NCBI GenBank assembly: GCA_963769715.1
Contig: CAVYNE010000028.1
Span: 62,001 to 126,000, forward strand
Reading direction: 5' to 3'
Source of the DNA: Palsa-504 sp963769715
GTDB taxonomy: Bacteria; Actinomycetota; Actinomycetes; Streptosporangiales; Streptosporangiaceae
DNA: 64,000 nt
Made by a program: the position numbers and the translations under genes. Below, one piece after another: positions 32,128 to 39,126 of this stretch (positions within the stretch are counted from its first letter, which is position 1; each line of letters begins with the position of its first letter). Below the pieces are notes generated by a model. The model saw only the letters and a program-made list of their open reading frames with translations, was not told the origin of the DNA and did no database searches.

Positions 32128-34012
32128 GATGTTGGTGGTTAATTCACGACACGCTATGCATGGTCCGTGATCTTGGGGGCGTGGCGGGGCAGTGTGCCGG
32201 TGCGGTCGCCCTTCCTCCTTCTGCGGCCGCAGAATCGGGTGTGTGATGTCGATGCGTGCGGTGCCGTGGCCGGATCCGGATCCGGTGGTCGCGGCGGCGA
32301 TCCGGGCGAAGTATGCCGGGCGGCGGGCGCCGCTGGCGGTGGCGGTGCGGGACCGGCTGGGGCAGTGGATGGCTGATGAGCTGTTCGCGGCGGCATTCGG
32401 GGTGCGGGGCCGTCCGGGGTGGCCGCCGTCGCGGCTGGCGGTGGTGACCGTACTGCAGATGGCGGAGAACCTGGGCGGCCGGCAGGCGGCGGAGGCGGTG
32501 CGGACCCGGCTGGACTGGCAGTACGCGCTGGGGCTGGGCCTGGATGATCCGGGGTTCGATCACAGCGTGCTGAGCGAGTTCCGCGGCCGGGTCGCCGCCC
32601 ATGGGCTGGAAGAGGCCGCGCTGGACGCGCTGCTGGCGAAGCTGGCCGCAGACGGCCTGATCGCGGCGGGGGGTAAGCAGCGGACCGGCTCCACGCACGT
32701 GATCGCGGCGGTCCGGGCGCTGCACACGACCGAGCTGGCCGGGGAGAGCGTGCGGGCGGCGCTGGAGGCGCTGGCGGCCGCGTGCCCGGACTGGCTCGCG
32801 GCCCGGTTCTGCGTGAGCGACTGGGACCGCCGCTACGGCGCCCCGGTCACGACCTGGCGGCGGCCGGCCCCCGGCAAGGCAGAACGGGACAAGGCCGCCC
32901 TGCAGTACGCCAGGGACGGGTACGCGCTGGTCGCAGCGTGCTATGAGGAGGCCGCGCCGCCGTGGCTGCGGGAGGTCCCGGCCGTGCAGGTGCTGCGCAC
33001 CGTGCTGATCCAGAGCTTCACCCGGACGGTGGATGAGGACGGGCAGGAGGTGATCAGCAGGCGGGAACCCGGCGGCGACGGGATCCCGCCCGCCCATATC
33101 AAGATCTCCTCTCCCTATGACGCCGATGCCCGCTGGGGCGGCAAGAAGGACCTGTCCTGGCTCGGATACAAGCTGCACATCTGCGAGACCTGCGAGGACC
33201 CGCCGGCCTGCGGCTGCCTCCCCGGCCCGGCCACGGCGGGGTCCGGGCGGTGCGGCCATGACGTGCGGCCGAACCTGATCACCGGCGTGGCGACCACCCG
33301 CGCGTCCGTGGCCGACGCCGAGATGACCACCCCGGTCAACGCCGCGCTGGCCCGCAGGGACCTGGCCCCGGGCCGGCACTACCCCGACTCGGGATACGGC
33401 CCGGCGCGCCACGTGCTGGACGCGGCCAGGCTGTTCGGGATCACCCTGGTCACCCCGCTGCCCGCCGATTCCTCCCGCCAGGCCCGCGCCGGCGATGGCT
33501 ACGACCGGACCGCCTTCGCCATCGACTACGACACCCGCACCGTCACCTGCCCCCAGGGCAAGCCCAGCACCGGCTGGACCCCCGTCCGGCAGGAAGGCCA
33601 CGACAGGATCGTCGTCCGGTCCGGCATCACCACCTGCCGTCCCTGCCCGCCCCGCCAGCTGTGCACCACCGCCCGCCGCAACGGCCGGCAGCTGACGATC
33701 TTGCCCCGTGACCTGCACGAACTGCAGGCTGCCGTCCGGGCCGGGCAGCAAGGCGGAAACTGGCAGGAAGACTACAAGCGCCGGGCCGGGATCGAGGGTG
33801 CCGTAAGCCAGGCCGTCACCGTCACCGGATGCCGCCGGGCCCGCTACCGCGGCCTCGGCAAAACCCACCTCGAACACGTTTACTCAGCCGTAGCACTCAA
33901 CCTCTGCCGCCTGGACGCCTACTGGAACGACACCCTCCTGAACCGCGGAAGAACCAGCCACCTGGCCCGGCTCAGCCTCGCCACGTCACGAACGGAATTA
34001 GCCACCAACATC
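32128..34012 (+). mobile_element. IS1182-type insertion sequence
   Basis: 1885 bases. Ends GATGTTGGTGG[T/C]TAATTC on both sides (32128-32145 and, inverted, 33995-34012) with one mismatch, and a 6-base duplication AACGGC (32122-32127 and 34013-34018). It splits the 3' end of the HNH gene. Confidence 0.85.
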
Positions 34013-34156
34013 AACGGCGGGCCCAAGTGCCGCCATGAGCATCGGCTCAAGCAAGACCCCCGCCGGCACGTCGACCAGCTTCCCGACTGCACCTTCCGGT
34101 GGACCACCCCCTCCGGGCGCCGGTACGACACCGAACCCACCCGGTACCCGATCTAG
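32246..34156 (+). CDS. IS1182-family transposase fused to HNH tail
   Basis: About 636 codons from ATG 32246 (other starts at 32192 or 32252 possible). N-terminal DUF772-type domain (RPGWPPSRLAVVTVLQMAEN), then DDE core with Asp in KISSPYDADARWGGKKD and YPDSGYGPARHV, and Glu in DYKRRAGIEGAVSQA. The last 48 codons (NGGPKCRHEHRLKQDPRRHV and on to TRYPI) belong to the interrupted HNH gene, because no stop precedes the IS end. Activity may be unaffected. Confidence 0.88.
   Translation: MSMRAVPWPDPDPVVAAAIRAKYAGRRAPLAVAVRDRLGQWMADELFAAAFGVRGRPGWPPSRLAVVTVLQMAENLGGRQAAEAVRTRLDWQYALGLGLDDPGFDHSVLSEFRGRVAAHGLEEAALDALLAKLAADGLIAAGGKQRTGSTHVIAAVRALHTTELAGESVRAALEALAAACPDWLAARFCVSDWDRRYGAPVTTWRRPAPGKAERDKAALQYARDGYALVAACYEEAAPPWLREVPAVQVLRTVLIQSFTRTVDEDGQEVISRREPGGDGIPPAHIKISSPYDADARWGGKKDLSWLGYKLHICETCEDPPACGCLPGPATAGSGRCGHDVRPNLITGVATTRASVADAEMTTPVNAALARRDLAPGRHYPDSGYGPARHVLDAARLFGITLVTPLPADSSRQARAGDGYDRTAFAIDYDTRTVTCPQGKPSTGWTPVRQEGHDRIVVRSGITTCRPCPPRQLCTTARRNGRQLTILPRDLHELQAAVRAGQQGGNWQEDYKRRAGIEGAVSQAVTVTGCRRARYRGLGKTHLEHVYSAVALNLCRLDAYWNDTLLNRGRTSHLARLSLATSRTELATNINGGPKCRHEHRLKQDPRRHVDQLPDCTFRWTTPSGRRYDTEPTRYPI
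34013..34156 (+). pseudogene. DUF222/HNH nuclease gene, C-terminal fragment
   Basis: Reads NGGPKCRHEHRLKQDPRRHV then DQLPDCTFRWTTPSGRRYDT and EPTRYPI, the invariant tail of this HNH family with its second Cys/His zinc pair. It continues the fragment at 32037-32127 once the IS1182-type element is removed, but with a one-base frame difference. Confidence 0.85.
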
Positions 34157-34380
34157 ACCGCATCTACCCCGGCATGCGGGCAGGGTGAAGACGGTGGTTC
34201 GCAACAGCAGTGTGCCGATTCGGTTCCCGGTGATGCTGCGCACTCACAGGGCTGCGGAGAGAACCATCGGGGCCGTTGGTCCTCAAAGCACAGGCCAAAG
34301 GACCCAATGGTTCACTTGTGTCCGCAAGCGTAGCCTCCCGGTTGAAAGGACATTCTGGATTCGGGAGAGGAAGTGAACAC

Positions 34381-34929
34381 ATGACCAGGATCAGGGTGCT
34401 GCTCGCGGCCATAGCGGCGCCGGTGACAATGGCCGCAGTTGTGCTTTCGGCTCAGGGCGCGCAGGCATCGACGCCAGGATGTACGAACGGCGCTTACTTC
34501 GGGTACTGCGGCACCCAGGCGGACCATGGGAGCTCGGTGCTGGTGATGGATTCACGCGACCAGTCAGCCGCGACCAACAATCCCGTCATCGGCTGGGTCG
34601 ACGCCGTGGCGGACCCGGGGACTGACTGGTTCCAGCTCGCCTACGCGGGCGACCCGTCGCTCGGTGTGATGTTCGTGTTCGCCCCTGGCGGGGTCATTAC
34701 GGGCATGTGCGCCGCCGATCCCGGCAACGGCCGCGTCGTGCTGCGCGGGTGCAACGGGTCGAACTGGCAGCGGTGGATCGCCGCCCAGGTCGGCTCCACC
34801 GGGTACTTCACCTGGACGAACCGTGCCACGCACAGGATTCTGCGGTCCGGGGGGCGCGGCGGGCAGCTGGTGACGGTTACCCCATCCGCGATGATCGCTG
34901 GCACGCAGCAGTGGAAGTTCAGCAATTAA
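34381..34929 (+). CDS. secreted protein with ricin-B-like QxW motifs
   Basis: 182 residues. Sec signal peptide (RIRVLLAAIAAPVTMAAVVLS, cleavage likely after AQA-S near 30). The mature part has four Cys and ends in repeats like SNWQRWIAA and GTQQWKFSN, reminiscent of QxW beta-trefoil lectins. GGGAGAGGAAG precedes ATG 34381, which I prefer to the upstream in-frame start. Exported; ligand unknown. Confidence 0.7.
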   Translation: MTRIRVLLAAIAAPVTMAAVVLSAQGAQASTPGCTNGAYFGYCGTQADHGSSVLVMDSRDQSAATNNPVIGWVDAVADPGTDWFQLAYAGDPSLGVMFVFAPGGVITGMCAADPGNGRVVLRGCNGSNWQRWIAAQVGSTGYFTWTNRATHRILRSGGRGGQLVTVTPSAMIAGTQQWKFSN

Positions 34930-34947
34930 GCCCCAGCATCTGACCCT

Positions 34948-34966
34948 GTGCCCCTGCAGGGGTCAC
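34948..34966 (+). terminator. hairpin GTG-CCCCTGCAGGGG-T-CAC
   Basis: Stable stem 19 bases after the secreted protein stop; no T tract follows, so termination is only probable. Confidence 0.4.
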
Positions 34967-34974
34967 CCATGCCA

Positions 34975-35010
34975 GCACACCACCGAAGCCACCCGCTACC
35001 CCATTTAGCC
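34975..35010 (+). pseudogene. second DUF222/HNH gene tail remnant
   Basis: ACCACCGAAGCCACCCGCTA then CCCCATTTAG encodes TTEATRYPI and stop, the exact end of the DUF222-HNH family seen at 34156. Only the tail survives, which suggests that two copies were once near each other or that the 34157-34975 segment was inserted. Confidence 0.5.
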
Positions 35011-35051
35011 AGTAGGAGACAGGACATAAGAGGCCGCACATCACACCTCTG

Positions 35052-35741
35052 CTAGAGGGGGCGATGTCGTTTGCTAGGGGGCGATGTCGTTAAGAGCATG
35101 GCCTCGACATCCCGCAGGGACCGAACCATCTCACCGTTCCACGCCACATTCCCGTCACTATCGCCGCGCACCATCTGCACCGCGGTCACACCCAGGGCCG
35201 CCGCTCCGGCGCAGTACAACGGGTGGTCGTCGACGAAAACGGCGGCCTCCGCGGCCACGCTCAGCTGATCCAGCGCCTGGTGGAAGATCGCTTCGGCCGG
35301 CTTGGCGGCGCCGACCTCACACGACAGGACCAGGACGTCGGCCAGCACCGCCACCCCGAGCTCGACCAGGAGATCCCGCGTGTTCTCGTCGCAGTTGCTG
35401 ACGATCGCGGTCCTTACCCCGCGGGACCGGAGCATCCGCAGGAATGGCAGCACGTCGTCGTAGAGGCGCGCGCTCGCCAGCAGCAGTTCCCGGCTCTTGT
35501 CCGCGACCGAATCCACCAGGCCCGGCCCGGGCTCGGTGCCGCAGGCCCGCATGATCCGCGCGTAAGCCTCGGAGAGGGAAAGCCGTCCGTCGGTCACCGC
35601 CGGCTCGAGCCCCTCGAACTCGACGTTCATCGCGTCCGCCGCGATCCCGGCCAGCGCCGGAAGCTCAGTCCGGTGCGCGCTGAAGTCGCAGGTCAAGATG
35701 GTGCCGTAAGCGTCAAGGAGGCATGCCTGGAATCGTGTCAC
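35052..35741 (-). CDS. HAD-superfamily hydrolase (paralog 1)
   Basis: 229 residues from GTG 35741. HAD motif I as LLDAYGTI (nucleophile Asp at about 9), motif II as TAIVSNCDENTR (Ser about 114), Lys in CEVGAAKPAEAIF and motif IV as AVFVDDHPLYC. Probably a small-molecule phosphatase. Close paralog of 36672-37331. The 3' end carries a tandem repeat of about 19 bases (35051-35091) that extends the C-terminus with SKRHRPL. Confidence 0.88.
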   Translation of the reverse strand: MTRFQACLLDAYGTILTCDFSAHRTELPALAGIAADAMNVEFEGLEPAVTDGRLSLSEAYARIMRACGTEPGPGLVDSVADKSRELLLASARLYDDVLPFLRMLRSRGVRTAIVSNCDENTRDLLVELGVAVLADVLVLSCEVGAAKPAEAIFHQALDQLSVAAEAAVFVDDHPLYCAGAAALGVTAVQMVRGDSDGNVAWNGEMVRSLRDVEAMLLTTSPPSKRHRPL

Positions 35742-35769
35742 CAGGCCAGGTTAGGAGACGCCGCGTCCA

Positions 35770-36600
35770 CTATTCCCCGTAGAACTCCGCGACGGCCGCC
35801 TCGTACCGGTCGAGCGCGCGCTCCACCGGTCCGCGCGGAGCCGAAGGCAGCCAGCGCACCGCCCGCTGGAATCCGGCCGCCGCATAAGACTCCAGCACCT
35901 TGGCGTCAGCCGGAACGCCCATGACCATCAGCCCGATCGGCCGGTCGGCACGCGAGCGCAGCTCCGCAGCCCGGTCCAGGATGCCGTCGGGGGCGTGATT
36001 GGGGAACCACGCGTCCCCGAACGCCAGCACCCGGTCGAGCACGCCCGGCCCGTTCCCGCCCACCAGCACCGGCGGATGAGGGCGCTGGGCGGGCTTCGGC
36101 CAGGACCAGATCCGCTCGAACGAGACGTACTCGCCCGCGTAGCTCGCCTCCTCGGAGGTCCAGATCGCCTTCATGGCCTCGACCCGCTCGCACAGCAGAG
36201 CCATCCGCCGCCGCGGGTCGGTCCCGTGGTTGGCCATCTCCTCCCGGTTCCAGCCCGCACCGACGCCGAACTCGAACCGCCCGCCGGACAGGAAGTCGAC
36301 GCTGGCCACCTCCTTGGCGGTGATGATCGGGTCCCGCTCGACGACCAGGCAGATGCCCGAGCCGACCCGCAGCCGCGAGGTGGCGGTCAGCGCGGTGGTC
36401 ACCGCCACGAACAGGTCGAAGGTGTGCGCGTACTTGCGCGGCATCTCTCCGCCGCCGGGGTAGGGAGACTGCCGGCTGGCCGGGATGTGCGTGTGCTCGG
36501 GGAAGAACAAAGATTCGTGCCCGCGCTCCTCGGCAAGCCGCGCCACCTCCGCGGGCCCGATGGCGTCGTGGGTCGGGAAGATCGCTACACCGATATCCAT
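35770..36600 (-). CDS. LLM-class F420-dependent oxidoreductase
   Basis: 276 residues from ATG 36600; an upstream in-frame GTG at 36621 is less likely. Luciferase-like TIM barrel: DIGVAIFPTHDAIGPAEVAR, FPEHTHIP, RLRVGSGICLVVERDPI and GRFEFGVGAGWNREEMANHG are signatures of the F420-binding group (TIGR03619-like). Transfers hydride between F420 and an unknown substrate. It lies between two paralogous HAD phosphatases on one strand, likely a single operon. Confidence 0.88.
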   Translation of the reverse strand: MDIGVAIFPTHDAIGPAEVARLAEERGHESLFFPEHTHIPASRQSPYPGGGEMPRKYAHTFDLFVAVTTALTATSRLRVGSGICLVVERDPIITAKEVASVDFLSGGRFEFGVGAGWNREEMANHGTDPRRRMALLCERVEAMKAIWTSEEASYAGEYVSFERIWSWPKPAQRPHPPVLVGGNGPGVLDRVLAFGDAWFPNHAPDGILDRAAELRSRADRPIGLMVMGVPADAKVLESYAAAGFQRAVRWLPSAPRGPVERALDRYEAAVAEFYGE

Positions 36601-36671
36601 GCCACCAAGCCTAGGCCGCACCCCCCGGCCGCCACTTCCCCCACCTGGCTAACCGCCCGCCGCGACCACCA

Positions 36672-37331
36672 TCACCCCGGGAACATCACCTCGACCTCCG
36701 GCAGCGACCGGACCACCCTAGTTCCCGCGGCCGGTACCTTCCCGTCAAGCTCGCCCCGGACGATCTGTACCGCGGCGATGCCCACGGCCACGCTGCCCGC
36801 GCAGTAACCCGGCTGGTCGTCGACGAATACGGCGGCCTCCGCGGTTACCCCGAGCCGGTCGAGCGCGCACCGGAAGATCTCCGCCGCCGGCTTGGCCGCA
36901 CCCACCTCACACGACAGGACCAGGGCGTCGGCGAGCACGTCCACCCCGAGCGAAGTCAGCAACGGGCGAGTGTTCTCGGTGCAGTTGCTGACGACCGCGA
37001 TCTTGATGCCGCGGACCCGGAGTTTGTTCAGGAACGGGATCACGTCGTCGAATAGGCGCGCGTTGGCGAGCAGCAGTTCGGCGTCCCGGCGCACCATCTC
37101 GGCGACCAGGCCGGGATGCGCATGCCGGCCGGACGCCCGCAGGATCTGGCCGAACGCTTCGGTCTTCGACATCCGCCCGTCGGTCAGCAAGGCCCCGAGT
37201 CGGCTGTACTCGGTGTCCCAGCTGCCTGCCGGGATGCCGGCCAGCGCCGGCACCTCCCGCCTGAGCGCTGAGAAGTCGCAGCTCACAATGGTGTCGTAGG
37301 CGTCCACGAGGCATGCTTCGAGCCGGGCCAC
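36672..37331 (-). CDS. HAD-superfamily hydrolase (paralog 2)
   Basis: 219 residues from GTG 37331. Same HAD motifs as paralog 1: LVDAYDTIVSCDFSALRREV (nucleophile Asp near 9), IAVVSNCTENTRPLL, CEVGAAKPAAEIF and AVFVDDQPGYC. The two share long identical stretches (VLSCEVGAAKPA), so one arose by duplication. Located 71 bases upstream of the F420 oxidoreductase start. Confidence 0.88.
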   Translation of the reverse strand: MARLEACLVDAYDTIVSCDFSALRREVPALAGIPAGSWDTEYSRLGALLTDGRMSKTEAFGQILRASGRHAHPGLVAEMVRRDAELLLANARLFDDVIPFLNKLRVRGIKIAVVSNCTENTRPLLTSLGVDVLADALVLSCEVGAAKPAAEIFRCALDRLGVTAEAAVFVDDQPGYCAGSVAVGIAAVQIVRGELDGKVPAAGTRVVRSLPEVEVMFPG

Positions 37332-37409
37332 ACGATCAGCGTACGGGCCATTGCCCGCGATCGCGCACACTAGGTTCTGGCAGCCAGCCGAGGAGCCTGG
37401 GGAGCGGCC

Positions 37410-37721
37410 ATGTGGCGACGGAAGACCACCGGGATCGTAGCCGCCGTGCTCGGCGCCGTCCTGCTCATCGCGGGCCTGGCGGATCACGTGTTCGCCGCCC
37501 CCAAGGCGGCGCTGTGCCAGTCCGGCCTCGGCCAGCTCGTGCAGGGCTTCGACGGTACCGTGGCTCACGACTGCGGCCTGGTGACCGCGCTCGAGTCGGC
37601 CGTCGGCTGGCTCCTGGTGGCCGGCGTCCTGACCGGGGTCTTCGGCGCGGCCGTCCTGTACAACGCCCGCACCGCCCCCCAGCCCGCGGCTCCTGCCGAC
37701 CGGCCCCGCTTCCCTTCGTAA
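37410..37721 (+). CDS. small membrane protein, two TM segments
   Basis: 103 residues: TM1 TGIVAAVLGAVLLIAGLADH (about 7-26), an extracellular loop with two Cys (ALCQSG and HDCGL), TM2 AVGWLLVAGVLTGVFGAAVL and a Pro-rich cytoplasmic tail. Unrecognised. Divergent from the HAD/LLM operon. Confidence 0.65.
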   Translation: MWRRKTTGIVAAVLGAVLLIAGLADHVFAAPKAALCQSGLGQLVQGFDGTVAHDCGLVTALESAVGWLLVAGVLTGVFGAAVLYNARTAPQPAAPADRPRFPS

Positions 37722-37809
37722 TTTTTGCCCGAACGGGCCCGCGTTCCCCGCCCCGGTCACCTGCGAGCCTCGCGGTCGCGGCGTGGTCCTGGCCACCAGC
37801 CGGTACGGC

Positions 37810-39126
37810 TCAGAGATCCGCGACGGCCCGGGCCGGATCGGTTTCCGGTGCGCCGCCGGGTTCCCAGCCCTCGTCCGATCGCGTGTACGGATACCAGCGG
37901 AGATCGCGGCCGAGGCGAAGCTGCAGATTGCCCGCCGTAACCTGGTTGCCGCGGACGGCTTCCTCCGTGCCGGTCTTGGTGCGCAGCACGGCCCGCGCCG
38001 TCGTCAGCAGCTCAATGGCGTCCGGATCTTCCGCGGCCGGATCCCACTCGCTGCGTAGCGATTCCAGGCCGGTCATGCCGCCCTGCCGCCAGGCCAGCCC
38101 CTGACGGGCGAGGTCGCGGCTGCCTACTCCAGAGCGCGCTACCAGTGTCGCGAACGCGGGGGTGCCCAGCGCCCGGGCGGCCCTGCGGGCCAGGTCAGCG
38201 TCTGGATCGAGGTTAAGCCCGGCGTCGGCGGACAGGCCCATCGCCAGGTCCCAGGCCCGGCTAGCCGCGTCTGAGGCCAGCTCCACTAGGTCCTCGCGGA
38301 GGCCGGAACGCCACAGTGGCGGATCCACCGGAAGCGCCGCTGGAAGCCCGGGCCGCCCGGGCGGCAGCGGCACGGCGGGGATCGGTGCCGAGCAGGCTAG
38401 CGCGCCGAATGCCGTTCTGGCGTCCACGCCCTCATCGGCCATCGGCGGCGGCCCGGCGCCGGCATGACCGGCCGTCCCAGCTCCCGATGCGGACGCCTGG
38501 CCGGATGGCGTGCCGGCCGTCGCGCCGCGTCGGCGGGCCCGGACCCCGGCCAGTACCTGATCACGGGTCCGGCCGCGCAAGAGAAATAGCGTGAAGGGGT
38601 CAGTGTCCAGCGCGTCGGTAAGGAGGTAACAAGCCGCCGCCGAATGCTTGCACGGGTCCGCGTCGTCCGGGCAGCTGCAGCGCGGCCCTAGCTCACCGCC
38701 CCCGGGTAGCAGGTCTAGCCCCGCACTGGCCGCATCGTCGGCGATCTCGGGGGGCAACTCGCCATCCAGCAGCGCCGCCGCGTGGCCGAGCCGGGCCGAA
38801 ATGGCGGCGAGCACCCGATCCCATTCGTCATCGGTGAACCGCCGCACCCGGATCCTGACCTCATACGGCTCCGTCTTCCGGCCTTGAACCTGAGCACGCG
38901 CCTCTCCCGGCGCGAGGGTCAGGCCCCCAACCGCGCCGGAGCGCGCGTAGTCCCGGCCGCGCGGCAGCCGGTCGGGATCCAGCCGCGCTCTCTGCTCCAG
39001 CGCCTCCAGCCAGGCCCGGCCCCACCAGGTCCGGCCGAAATCCTGCTGCCCCGGGCCCGCCCCAATAACCCCAGACGCTCCGGACACCTCAGGCATGTCG
39101 CCCGCCCCAGCCAAGTCCTCGCTCAC
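37810..39126 (-). CDS. SWIM zinc-finger protein
   Basis: 438 residues from GTG 39126, whose first bases overlap the stop of the upstream helicase gene. The SWIM motif CSCPDDADPCKHSAAACYLL (CxCx6CxH) is near residues 145-165, preceded by RTWWGRAWLEALEQ, the standard N-terminus. Such proteins partner the SNF2 helicase encoded directly upstream. DNA- or protein-binding role inferred. Long Ala/Gly-rich linker at about 220-260. Confidence 0.88.
   Translation of the reverse strand: MSEDLAGAGDMPEVSGASGVIGAGPGQQDFGRTWWGRAWLEALEQRARLDPDRLPRGRDYARSGAVGGLTLAPGEARAQVQGRKTEPYEVRIRVRRFTDDEWDRVLAAISARLGHAAALLDGELPPEIADDAASAGLDLLPGGGELGPRCSCPDDADPCKHSAAACYLLTDALDTDPFTLFLLRGRTRDQVLAGVRARRRGATAGTPSGQASASGAGTAGHAGAGPPPMADEGVDARTAFGALACSAPIPAVPLPPGRPGLPAALPVDPPLWRSGLREDLVELASDAASRAWDLAMGLSADAGLNLDPDADLARRAARALGTPAFATLVARSGVGSRDLARQGLAWRQGGMTGLESLRSEWDPAAEDPDAIELLTTARAVLRTKTGTEEAVRGNQVTAGNLQLRLGRDLRWYPYTRSDEGWEPGGAPETDPARAVADL

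Noticed and set aside
32144..33877. 577-codon minus-strand open frame.
   Set aside because: Shadow of the IS1182-type transposase.
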